Position numbers and translations under genes: made by a program. A stretch of DNA of 64,000 bases from Linyphia triangularis (lineage: Eukaryota; Arthropoda; Arachnida; Araneae; Linyphiidae): assembly GCA_963978545.1 (NCBI GenBank), contig OZ021725.1, forward strand, positions 90,507,305-90,571,304. The letters are read 5' to 3'. Numbering within the stretch: the stretch's first letter is position 1; each line of letters begins with the position of its first letter. The notes beneath the pieces are model-generated. The model was not told the DNA's origin, searched no databases, and saw only the letters and a list, made by a program, of their open reading frames with translations. Positions 38,731 through 51,700 of the stretch are shown piece by piece.

Positions 38731-38792
38731 CGGCACAGTTTGGCCCTTGTGTTGCCCTTGCGCTTATTAAATCTGAAAAACAACCAACCAAC
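38731..38792 (-). repeat. GGTTGGTTG-led dispersed repeat, copy B
   Basis: On the minus strand it reads GGTTGGTTGTTTTTCAGA, then AATAAGCGCAAGGGCAACAC and AAGGGCCAAACTGTGCCG, a diverged inverted counterpart of 14237-14310. Confidence 0.45.
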
Positions 38793-39156
38793 ATTTTCAA
38801 AAGTCCCAAATCAGATGCTAGTTAACAATTTACTGAAAACTTGCTATGGAAATCATACTTTTAAAATGCTTTCAAAATACAATAAGGAAAAAGTTATGAG
38901 TGTAAATCTGTGCAGTTAAGCAATTGAGCTTGGAATGTACAGTCAAATAATCTAATTAAGCAGAAAACATCTAAAATATGGATTTTAAAGATTTGACATC
39001 TTTTCCACAAACTTGAAATTGTTGTTTGTTTGCTTGGAATACTATAAAATTCCCATTCTTTCAAATGAAAAATGAATGGTGTATCTAAATACCTAGTAAA
39101 TTCTTTAATTTTGGCCTGTTTGAAGGTTAGATTCTGAAAATAATTACATGCTAATA

Positions 39157-39396
39157 CAGGGTTCCCACGGTCCTGGAAATTTTTTTGAAGAAATTTGGTC
39201 CTTGAATTTTTAAGCAACCACCCATAATTTTCGCCTACATTTTTTTTCCGCCTCCGTTTTGTATTTTTATGTCTAAAGAATGTAATTTTATGGTCCTTGA
39301 ATTTTCTTTAAAAGGTCTTTGAATTTTCTTTAAAGGTTGTTGAATTTTCTTAAAAAGGTCCTTAAATATTTTTCTTCAATATGAGGGGGAACCCTG
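39157..39396. mobile_element. Short inverted-repeat element, CAGGGT...ACCCTG (240 bp)
   Basis: Begins CAGGGTTCCCACGG and ends GGGGGAACCCTG, giving a 12-bp imperfect inverted repeat. The body holds four degenerate copies of GGTCCTTGAATTTTCTTTAAA. It lies about 340 bp upstream of the first WDR59 exon found. Confidence 0.55.
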
Positions 39397-39737
39397 TAAA
39401 TAATAGATCAGCTATAAAAGCATTCAGCTGAAACTACTTGCACATAACTTCTTCATTGCTTCCTAGATAATACTACAAAGGAAAATAATTAATTGGCTCG
39501 TCGTTTCCAATAAAATAAAAAAAAATCTGTGTCTGACTATAGCAATAATGATCAAAAGGAAGAGAGAGAAAAGGAGCCCAAGTTATTGGCTTAAGAACTT
39601 TTTAACAATGTACAAACCTTCAAAAATCCGTTTTCTGAACTAATGAGTTGATAGTGTTTTTATTTGAGGATTATAAATAAATTATTTGAGAATAGTTATT
39701 TAAGTATTTATTAACTTAGGCTCTTATTACCTTGTAG

Positions 39738-39787
39738 GCCAACACTATGGCTGTGGACAGTTCTGGTCAGTTTGTTATTTTAGCTGG
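39738..39787 (+). CDS. WDR59: WDR59 coding exon 1 in window (N-terminal blade)
   Basis: The exon follows a pyrimidine-rich tract ending in AG and stops at a perfect GTAAGT donor. It reads ANTMAVDSSGQFVILAG in phase 0, the segment just before the GRR that starts the next exon. Animal homologues have about 20 residues before this point, so a further 5' exon is expected. The internal ATG at 39747 aligns with an internal Met of the family and is unlikely to be the native start. Confidence 0.9.
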
Positions 39788-42700
39788 GTAAGTAGAAAAT
39801 TAAATAACATTCTTATACCCTCTGAAAATGTAATCCTTTCATGCATTTTATTGTTATAATAACTCTTTATTAAATATAACTATTTTAATGCAAGATACCT
39901 GATTTATGATAGTTTGTATCTTTTAAATATAAATATATTTCAAACTTTACTTTTAAATATAAATGAATTTCAATTTTTTTTTTTTCAAACTCTTCTGACG
40001 TATAAACTTTTTTAGTAAGACTTCGAACTCCAGTGAGGGTTCTATACCAAGAGTTGTTTACATAAAACCAGGCTCACATTTTGGCAGTCATGGGCATTTC
40101 ATTTGCTAGTAAAAAATTATGGCTGTTGCCATTTTTTGGCATTAATCATCTTGGTACCGAATCCACACCAGAGTTGGAAGTAGAGTCTATTTTTATTTGT
40201 TAATTTTAAAGTAAATGTGTTTGTATCAAATTCCTTTTTTCTGCAGGCGACGGCATATGGGAATCGTCAATTTAGATAGACCAAATGAAGTTGTCTATAA
40301 AACTAATCGCCATAGCAAGTGGGATGTCACCACAGCTGAATGGAGTCCTCATCAGCGGCAATGCTTTGCTCTTGCAGTAATTGTCTTATTTAAACTAATA
40401 ATAAATTACAAATTTTGTCCTTGAGTAGGTACTAATGCAAACAACTTGGCAAAGTTAGCTGACATTTTTAGGTACCAAGGGGTTGCACTCCCATGGAATT
40501 TAAAATTTAAATGATAAGTTAAGATTCACTTGAAAACAGAGATTTAAAGTATTCAATTGAACATAAATGTATTGCATAACTATTTTTTAACATTTCATTA
40601 GAAAATATAATTTTTTTTTAAATCAAGGTTTGAAGAACATTTAGCCATCTTGTACACTCTAAGTTTGCAATCTGCATTTTCCTGAAAATAATCCTGCCAG
40701 TGCCCATGAAAGATTACATCTCAAGAATCAGCGTTTTTCCCAAACAAAACCAGCAATTATACCATACTAGTGTTGTGCTACAGAATTTATACTATTCTTT
40801 ACCTGGTGACTTTCTTCAAGCAGTTTTGCTAGAACTCGAGTATACCACAAATTCGAACTATCAAACAGTTATTAAAATCAAGATGTATTTCTGATATCTA
40901 ATTATTTAGTTGGGAATCAATAACATATTCATCTTTAAATATTCATTTTCCAAAAAATATTAAGGTATTCCTAACTTTTTAGATAATTTAATACTAGATA
41001 TAATTTACATTTCGTACATTATTTTTGTCTGATGCAACTAATGCAGGCACCAATTAGACAATTTAACTGTAATTTTATGTACTGTCAGTGTATCATTGCT
41101 TAAGAATTTTTTTTAAAAATTCATTGTTATTAGAAATCTTAAATTTTCTGTGTTGGTTATAGTTAGCTTAATTCATTAGTTATAAGATTAGTTCTTGATC
41201 CCATTAATTAATCCATGCTCATAGTAATAAAATGTACATTTTTAGTAGTACATTTCATTGACTCACTAATTTGTGATTGTTAATTTTAGTATACAAATAA
41301 AAATATTTCACTTCAAAATTTATCTTTCAATATTACATCTGAAACAGGGGGGGGGGGGGGAGAAAGATTTAAGCTACCCTGCTATAAGGTCTCCCAATTA
41401 TTATTATTAACTGAGGAAAAAATTAAAATGACTGTAGTATGAGTTTTATCTCTTGAGTAAAATTTGTGCTTATAAGATAATATTCTATATCATTAAAATA
41501 TCTCTCCACTTATACAAGGACGGTTAAAGTTCAACGTATTGTTCAGATTAACAAGGCTCATTTGTTGCTTTAGTACATTAGAAACTTTCAATAGTTCATA
41601 TGTCTTATGCATTTTTTTTTTTTCTTCTTTTTTTTTCCTTCTTTTTTTTCTCAAAATATAACATTTGTATTTGCTTAATGGTATTCTTTAACAGTGTAAC
41701 CAGCGTGCTGAGCTGTATTCCTGGGAAAATAGTGAAGTAAAACAAACTGCATCACTGAAAGCTCACACACGTGCAATTAGGTAACAGCTTTTTTGCATTT
41801 TAAAATAATTCATCATTTATTTGAGTTGTTTGAATTAAAATTTGTATTCTTATCTTTTAGTGATCTCAACTGGTCCATTTTTGATAGTCATATAGTAGCT
41901 ACTGCCTCCATTGATACATATATCTACCTCTGGGATATTCGGTAACCATTTCAAATTTAATTATTCTGCACCTTAGCAAATGAAGTTACAATTTTAATTT
42001 AGACATTGTTAGTGTTTTCTATTGTAGGATGAATCTTCGAGTTCAAATTCAAAAATTTTCATTGTAATTGATTGAACAATGCAAATATTGATGCAAATAT
42101 TTATCTATTAAAAAAGGCATTATATTTTTAATTATTTGTTTTTAAAGTTACATATTGTTCCACTTGCACTATACTTTAAAAAAAAACTTTACAAATGTTA
42201 TTCAAAATTTGCATAAATGCTTTGCTACCATGTATATTTTAAACTTTTGAGATATAAGCATATCATTTACAAATGTTATTGTAAAGCACAATATATATAT
42301 TATTATTTTTTTTTTTTTTTTTTTTGTATGACTTAAAAATGTAACACAGATTTTTTGGAAATAAATTCACAATCAAAATTTTATCTCCAAAGATTAAAGT
42401 ATTATGCCTATTTTTTCTCTATGCCCCTATTTGCTTGTGATGTAATTTCAATTTATTTCTAGTGATACCCGAAAGCCATCCATATCTTTGTTTGCAGTCG
42501 GTAAGTGAAGTTTTTGATTGTTTCTGCTATATGATACTTTAAATTTAAATGTAATGAATGTTTTATAATTATTTTATCCTTCAGCTGGAGCCTCTCAGGT
42601 TAAGTGGAATAAACTGCAATCTCATTTAATAGCTACTTCACATGAAGGTGACATCAGGCTATGGGATATTCGGGTAAGGGGATATTTTAAACGCATTCTG

Positions 42701-45700
42701 TAATTATAAGTCATATCGGTCAGTTTAGATTTTATGTTATTTATTTTAATTTCTAGAAAGGAACCAGCCCTGTTCAATATATTACAGCTCATCTCAACAA
42801 GATTCACAACATAGATTGGTGTCCTCACAATGAAAATGTTTTAGCTACTTCTAGTCAAGATTGTACTGTTAAGGTAAAGTTTGATGTAATTTTGAAAGCA
42901 TTTCAACTTTTATGCATGCAAATATTTGATAAAGAAAATAAGTTATTAGTTTCTAATTTTTTTAATTTTTTTTTTTAATTTTCGTCTTTCTTTCAGTTTT
43001 GGGATGTTACTATTCCATTGAAAATGGAGGAGAGCCTGCAAGTGCCTTGTCCTGTTTGGAGAGCTCAGTATACGGTATTAATATCAATTCATATAAATTG
43101 GTATTTGGTCATTTTAAGACAATTCCATTGTTAATTTTGAATCTAATTTTCTCCTGGAAATATTGTCACATTTAAGATGCTTAATAAATGCGCCTAGCTT
43201 AAATTCAAAATCAGATTTATTGAGGCGCCCTAATTACAAAGCATAGGTCATAAGACTGAACAGGAACAACCACTTACAACTTATATATACGTAACAAAGA
43301 ATGTTCTAGAAACTTCCTAGAAATAACTAAAGAGGAAACGGAAGTTAAACTGAACATTCCAGAAGCTTCTGGAAGTTATAACGGATGTAAATAATAAATT
43401 AACTCAAATGTCACCGGCAAGGACCGAACATGCGACCTGCGGCTTTGTAGACTCGTCTTGTACCACAGAGCCTTGGATTAGTTCAGCTTATATTCAGCTC
43501 AGTCAATATAATTCGACTACAGCATTGCTTACTTGTATAAACGCAGAGTATGATATTAAAAAAAAAATCTGATTCTAAAAAAAATTTAATTAGGCTTCAA
43601 TTGTTGCAAATGTTTCTGTTGCGGAGCTTCCAATTAAATTTTCGCTCAATTTGGAATCTTGGGAAAAAAATTTAATGATGGAAATAACCTTATGTGCTCT
43701 TTGTAAATTTGTATTATAATCCTTTATTTTAATTGAAATAGACTTTAAAATGCTCTTGTCTTTTCAATATATATTTTATTTCTTGTTTTCCTCATCAGAA
43801 TCATTGTAATTGTCATTTTTTAAACTAAATTGGTTAGATAAAGCAGCCAGTAGGCGAGCAAAAATCTCATTCCACCCAATCTAAGTTGATTGAATAGTGA
43901 CCATTATTTTGATATTTTTCATACAGAGTACCTTAGAAAGGTGTTTGACCGGTCAGCTTCTTTATAAGAAGTATTTCAAATCTTTAAAGACTTGACATTC
44001 AATCCATGTTTCACACATTTAAAAAAATAATGAAAAATATATTTAACTGATGTTTTTTTTCTTCTATTTTTAGCCTTTTGGATATGGTTTGGTGACAGTG
44101 GTTGTTCCTCCTTTGAGAAGAGGTGACAATAGCTTACTACTGTGGAACATGAAAAATTGCTCAACTCCTGTGCATACATTTTTCGGCCATTCAGATGTTG
44201 TTGTTGAATTCGGTTGGAGGAAACCGTCAGGAGGTATGTTATCGTTTATTTATTGTAATTACTGAATTCTTATATCTAAAGCATTTGGTCAAACTGTTAT
44301 TAGTGTGCCTCTTAGCTGTATCTGACAAAAATTTGAGGGTTTATCGTAAATGATCAAAAGTTTGTATCATTTTTAACTATCTGACCTGTCATACTGTATG
44401 TAAACATGCTCATCAGGTTTGATTAATTAGTGAAGTAGTTACAGTTTTATTAGATCACATGCATTGTTTTTATTAGTATTTATTAAAAACATAAGTATTG
44501 TCTTAGTTAATTTAAATCATGAGCATTCGAAAGAACTTTTATCGAAAATGTATAGGTAATATCTTTATTACTTTTTATGTTATCATGTTAATGGTGTTAA
44601 TGAAATGATAAAAATGGCATGACTGTGACTCTTCCCATGACAGTGTCTTTATTTGATAAATTAACACAACTTATTCTTAAATAAAAACAGCTGTTTCTTG
44701 TGTAAGAGAGGGGTCGCATTCGCCCTAAAATTCCTAATATTCCTCAAATTTTGTTTCGTCCTAAAATTCTTAAAATTTTACTTACATTTTTTGATAATTC
44801 CTTTTAAAAAAAATTAAAAACCTAAAAATTCCAACATTTTTCTTCAAAACTCGCAAAAAAAAAAACACCAGATATTCTTCCTGACAAAAAAAATCTTTAT
44901 TGAGATTTTAATTATTAAATTTTTTGAAAATTAGCAGTTTTTTGCTAGTATTGAAACCTGTCTTGAAAAGAATGCCTGTGTTAAGAGACTAATTCGGTTT
45001 TAAAAGAAATATCCCTTAAATTTTTGGAAAGAAAACACTAACATTTTTAGAATTACCTCTAAAATTTTTGGAATGAACCCTAATACTTTTAAAAATTATC
45101 CTTAAAATTTTCCTGGAATTTTTTTAATTATCCCTAAAATTCTTTCTTAATTTTTTTAGAAAATTTGCTGCACCCTCTGGTATGGCTGTCATAAAATTAA
45201 AAGAGCCAAACATCACCATAACTTTTACAAGAAGCATAAATATTTCACTTTTAATTAACAAATACAAAAAAAAAAATTAATTCTGAAAACCATTAAACTT
45301 CAACAGTGCTAGAATAAGAAATCTTGCTTCATCAAGAAGCAGAATTAGGATACTTTAAAGCAGACCTTGTTGGCTATCAAGTTCTGGTTATTTATGTAAC
45401 AGTTCCATGTGTAATTGTTTTAACACAAATTTCTTGATTATTAGAATAACACAATACACATCAGCTAAATAAAACCTTGTGACTTATACTTTATATTCAG
45501 ATTTACCGTTACATGGTATAAAATATTCCTAGAAAAATGGTTATTCTAGAACAAGAGTTTGTGCTCTTGTAATCAAATTGCAATTATATTTTTTGTATGT
45601 AATTAAATGGTACGATTATACAACAATGTTTCCCATGTTTTATTGTTTTCTCTTAGATTCCAAAGAATTTCAACTTGTTACATTTGCCAAAGATAACTTC

Positions 45701-48700
45701 TTAAGAACGTGGGTTGTGGATAGTCATCTACAGAAAGTAAATATTATGTTAATACTTAAATTTTCATTTAAAAGAATAAAACACAATTTATAAGGAAGCT
45801 GAATAAGAGGGATTATCGAATTCTCTATGCCCAATAATACTAACATTGTTTCTTTTTTTTTTTTTTTTTTTGCTTAATATCTGCCAAAGTATTGTTTTGA
45901 CATTATTTACCAGGTATTGCAATAGAAATAAAAAATTATTTGCAAAATTTTAAATGCCTGTTTAAAAAAACACATGTAATAAAAAATCAGTTATTTTACT
46001 CCCGAATTTTGTTAGCAATTTTTAATTACTATTATGCGCTTTTAAACATTTTGTATAAAAAATATACTTGACAGGTATTGTGGCACATGCAATGAAGCAT
46101 TAAGTTAATGGGACAGTGAAAAGCTCTACATTTCCACACGACACTTCTAGTCTTACGACAAAAATTAACTGCCTAAATATAGATTTAGGTTTCAAGTAAT
46201 TACATAGAATCTGGTTTTGAACTGTGGATGTCTTTATAAACTGCACTGCAGTGCATCTTGTTCTGCATACATGATTTATCACATTCATCAAGCAGCCAAC
46301 TTATTGCTTCCACACACTTTGCATATAATGGTTATATCAGAATCGCCAGACCTGCTTAGCAATTGAACCAGATTTTGCAATTACCAGAGGAAGATATGTC
46401 ATTTGTTTATTACTTCCTTCTTTGTTGTGAATGTTGAATCTCGCTTTTCTATTAAATATGTTAATTAACTTTTGGAATCAGATTGCCTGTCACCAACACT
46501 ACTTTCATAACAAGAACCTTACAAAACTATGACATGCATGTCCTATTAATGAACCACTCGACTTTGTGTATGAAACACAAGATGTTCCATATTTGTATAA
46601 TAGGTGAATCAGTACGTGTTCACTAATCCATTCATTGCGTGTAAAAGATATTCTCAAAAATCTATTCAAATCTATTTCAAAAGTGATTTCCCAATAATTT
46701 AATTGCAAAAAAAAAGTAACGCTTTACAATTTCTATCAGGCTTGTGGTCACATATCTCCTGATGATGAAAATGCCTTGGAAATAATGTTAGATTCTCAAG
46801 ACACTGCTAGTCAAGCTTCAGTTACAAGTGCCAGAGAAACAGAAGCTGGTATTCCAAGTTCTCCACCACAGGCAACAACAACGCCAACAACACCTAAGCC
46901 GAAGGACAGGAATGGAAATGTCCGAACAGTTCCTACGACTCCTCTGCAACCTCAAAATTTGCAACAAGAATTCTCTCTTGTTAATCTCAATATACCAAAT
47001 ATAGCAATTTCTGAGGTGGGTTTCTAGGAAGTTTATGTTATCTGAATGTGTTTTTCAAAAAGTTTGCTACCAAATCCTCTTAATAATTGTGTTGTGGAAT
47101 TAAAATTGTATTAATGTGCAATTCATGCAATTGGTACACACACTCTAAAAATTCTAATCAACATAATATGAACTTATAAATAACAAGTAATTACATAAAA
47201 AATACAGAAAAGTTGTCAATAAAAAAAATTCCATTTTGATTTTTAAATTTCAGCATCAATTGGCCTTATAAGTTTATTTATAAATCAAACATATGCTAAC
47301 TTAGATAGAACTGATTAAAACCACTTTAAAATTATTTGTTTGACTTATCCTTATCAAAATTAACTTAAATCATAATGAATATTCTTTAACATGAATATGA
47401 TTTGTATATTGCTCTTGAAATAAAATCCCAATCAATATTTTTTTCTCAAAATAACTTTTTCAAACAATACAAAACATCTTCTTGTTCATTATATCACTAA
47501 TAATGCCAAATGTCCATATCAAAGATCATAGTTTAAATGAGATATGTATTTAAATGCTCTTTTAACCATGTGAATTAAGTTTTAGTTTGATAATTACCAA
47601 ATTATTATATTTAATCTATATATTTTGGTGGATAGACTACAAACTATAATGATTATCACTTGATAATTTTTTCATTAAATATAACTGGCTTACAAAATTT
47701 TGTGAATGATCTAACGATTGAAGTATGTATAATTGGGACTTGCCCTAATTGTTAAACTTTTCCTAATTCATTGAACAAATACTTAATGTTAAAAAAATAA
47801 TTATTATTGAGACATTGCTGACAAAATGAAAATTCTTTAACTTTGAGATAAGGCTATATTTTATGTTATAGAAAGTTTTGGTGATATATATATATATATA
47901 TTTTAATTGGATTTGTACTTTAAACTGTACAGAAACGAATCCTCGTAAGCCGGTAAGCTCATGGGCAACCTCATCCCGTTTTTTTGGAATTTGCCGAATT
48001 TTGAGTCCTTTCTGAAAAAAACGCCAATAAGACTTAGCTGTTTTAGTATAATAAAAATATGTGCTCCTCTCCTTTGGCACTTCCTGTTTATGATAAAAGA
48101 ATAATTATAAACATTCCCTGTTCTTCGATTGAACATATAAAAGAGAAATATAAGCGTCGCCCGCTTCCGCCATGGTAGTCAAAACATTCACATTGCTGAA
48201 AATAAAAAATACATTAAAAAATGAAATAAATACTTTTATTTTTCCCAAAAAGAAAGATTATTCAGATGTTGATGGCACATTTTTAAATATTTATTTTAAT
48301 TTTAACTGCTTTAAGTATTTTGGTTTTCTTTCAAAAGAATCTCTTGAATTTTTTAAACTTACATAATGGAAGAAAAAAATGGCTTTTGCTCCATGCCACA
48401 TAAAAGGTGTTGACGTTATAAGTAACAACATTTTTTTTTCTTTGGTGTCGTTGCTGCCCTCAAAGGAATCATCAACAGGAAGGACAAGTGATATCATAAA
48501 AACACTTTGCTGAGTGATGTTATTTAAAATCTGCGTCAGAAATATAAACTAATTTCACTCGTTTTTAAAAAATGTGTGAATTGTCCATTCCAAAATTAAA
48601 ATCCAAAAACGTGCTGGTTTTTAGGTTATTTTGTTCTGCTAGATAAATTGTCCATTACTGTACTTATTTTAGGATATATCTAATATTTTCTGCTTATAAT

Positions 48701-51700
48701 TAATAGGTTTTTTTTATGAGCATATTATTTCTAATATAGATGGATGCCGACAAGAGAACATGTACAGTACACATCATTAATGGAAAGTACACTGTATGCC
48801 TGAAGTTGACATTTCCTACTACTTATCCAAATAACATTCCTCCATCTTTTCAATTTTGCAAAGGAACCAACATTGATGAAGAAATGAAAAGCAAAATTTT
48901 GAAAGTAAATGTTTTCTTATTTTATTATATAAAAACTAGTGCTTAAGAAATTACTTCTTATAAGAATGCTAATACTAGCATTGCTCTTTTTTTTTCTTTT
49001 TTTTCTTTTTCTTTTTTTTTTTTAATAAATGTTTTTTAAAAAAAAGTGTTTTTTACCTTTTATCTAAAACATTGTTTTTTACCTGTGATATACTATGATA
49101 ATTACTACTTTTTTCTTTTATTATTTTTTTTTTCTTTTTGCCAACTAGTATTGTTGACTGCATTGTAAGCTCTTTTTCTTTTAGCTTAAATTTTATACAG
49201 AGTTGATTCACAAGGTTTGTAGAAAGATATAAATAAGCTTTTTGAAAGACAATCCATAACTAATTTATTTAATATATTGAATAAATTATTTAGACTAAAT
49301 TAAAACTGAGAAAAAAATTACATTACAGATGTTTACCCAAAACAATATATATGTCAATCAATTACCAACCTTAGATTTATTAGACCTTCTATTGCTTCAA
49401 TATATGTACTTGCAGTTTGATTATGTACTGTCGAAGTCATAGTGGTATTATGCTTAACCATGCTATTAACTAACATTTGCATGAATATTCAGATTTCTTA
49501 TTCATTGGTATATGTTTATTATTAGTTGTAATAATCAATTGCTGAATTGTGCAATTATTTTTCAAGCAAAAATTAAATATCAGCAGTCACATGATATAGA
49601 AATTCTGCATTTGATTTTTATACTGATTAAATAAATTTATTACAAGTTTAGGTTAAAGCTAATAAACTATAATGTATAATAATTTCCTTCAGGTTTTAAA
49701 GATGGTCTCAAACCAACAAGTTAGAAGAAATCGATCCTGTTTGGAACCTTGCTTAAGGCAAGTTGTGAGCACCCTGGAAACTTTAACAGTAAGTTTGGTA
49801 TGGCCATCATTTTCTACGTAAATGTACCAATACGCAAAAAAACATCTGAACATTGACTATATCTTTATTCAAATTGATGAAATAAAAATAGGAAAAGGCC
49901 ATTGTAATTTGTGGAAGATTTTTAATAAATGTGTATGTCTTAAGCATATCTAATTTTCCAATTACCACTTCCAGGTTTCGTTTATCATTACTTACATACT
50001 AGAACTTGATAGTTGCAAGAGCTTTGTTTTACCAATTGCATATTATTTCTATTTCTAAAACCTACGTTACTCTACGTTTCTCCATTCTTTAAAATCTCCA
50101 TATTTCCAAACTGATAAATATAGAGGTACTTCCTTTTTAGTTTAGATGTCAAAAAAAAAAAATGAACTTTCCAATTTAACCAAATTTTGAAACTTCTCTG
50201 AAATGCTATTGGCTTACCAAATTCTCACAGATTTGGTATCAAAACCTGTTGTGTCATTGATTTATATTGATCTTTTCTTGAGATGCTGCATAAATTGATT
50301 GATGCTGTATAAGATAATTAGTTTCTAGAATTTCTTGTGTATGCATTTTACAACAACATTTATGCACTTTGAATTTCAATATTTTTTGTTATCACATTTA
50401 GTTCAATGGGGAAAATGAATTAATTAGTCAAATAAAAATTATTATTAGAGTTTTATTATGATATTTCTCAGCTTTGGTAATTTTCTTCAGCCGGAAGAGA
50501 CCACTCAGCCCCAACAGCCAGAAAGTCCTTTCCATGCAGATCCTACCAAACCAGTCTTCAATGCACCCAATCATTATGGATTTCAAGATGCTAGTGTCCC
50601 ATTTCCAAGAACTTCGGGTGCAAGATTTTGCGGGGCAGGTAATTTAACTCAGTGATGCAAAAGTCAAAAGTATTTTATCTGTTTTACTTGTTAAGGTAGT
50701 AGTCTGGTAACTTGGGTTGGAAAAATCCATTTTTTTTTCTTTTTTTTTTTTCTTATTTCGAAAGTAAAATAAATTAAGAGTGCATTGCAAAAATTTTAGA
50801 CTGAAATTCAAAATATTAATGAAGTTATAAGGATTATTTGATAGTGTCTAGTTGTTGCACTCTGAAGGTCACTGCCAGCGGTCGGACTCTTTTATTTATT
50901 CATTTTGGAGTATAGTTACATTAAAAGGCTTTTAACCTATTTTAAAAATCCAAGAGACTGTGGGAGTCACAATCGGCCTGCACTCTCTCATGTACGCTAA
51001 ATTGTACAACAGCTCCTGGATCTCGAAGGCTGCAAATGACACGGCAAAAACTTCTAAAGTAGCCAGAATGAGTCGCAGGGCAGAAAAAATTGCTGAGAAT
51101 GAAGCTTATAAAGAAATTAAAGGCATATTTTAATTTTATGCCCCAGGCATAGACAATTAATGTAAGTATGTTTTTTTTTTTTTTAAAATCTGTTCTTGAA
51201 AATTTAAATGCGTTTTTCTCAACATGTTTTTTCGAAAGTTTTAAGTGAAAAAAAAAAATGAATCTGCCCGATTGTTCTGAAATTTTTACACGTTATTCTA
51301 CACATCAGTAGTTCTTGTCGGGACAATTATCTTTTTTTTCCCATCCCTAACTTTCTAATTTGCAGCTCAATTTGTGCCTGAAAAAAAAATCATTATTTAT
51401 TGAATTATTATTTTTTGAAGTCTGCCATTTTGTTATTTTCTGATAAAACTTAATAATCCTTGTTCCAACAAAACAACAATTCTATGGATTAATAATCAAC
51501 TTGATTTTTTTTTCAGATGTGTTTAGGAACCGAAATCACAGGGGCCAGCCACTAACTTTTTTTTAGGCGTCTACTTTGACTAATAATAATAATAATAATA
51601 AAATGTAGTAAAATAAGTTAAAAAATAATTTTTTTGTATCCGTTCAATATCAATAACAACATACTAAAAAAAAAAAATTGATATTTATTTTCCCATTACA

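Larger units (their letters stand above)
43190..43476 (-). mobile_element. tRNA-headed repeat with heat-shock-element promoter (SINE or solo-LTR composite)
   Basis: On the minus strand a tRNA-like head (43476 to 43411: GGCTCTGTGGTACAAG as A-box region, GCATGTTCGGTCC as B-box region) is followed by a 220-bp body. The body holds two heat-shock-element arrays, a TATATATAAG box, an initiator-like TTCAGTC about 25-30 nt downstream, and AATAAA. That order of HSE, TATA, start and polyA signal resembles an LTR U3-R, while the head resembles a SINE. Borders are approximate and no target duplication was found. Confidence 0.5.

Noticed and set aside
38894..39217. 107-codon minus-strand ORF
   Set aside because: Crosses the boundary of the CAGGGT element at 39157; no domain.
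39747..39749. ATG as WDR59 start codon
   Set aside because: Aligns with an internal Met of the family; the frame is open upstream to a good splice acceptor and starting here would remove a propeller strand.
43411..43476. Functional tRNA gene on the minus strand
   Set aside because: 5' and 3' ends do not pair as an acceptor stem; it continues into a repeat body.
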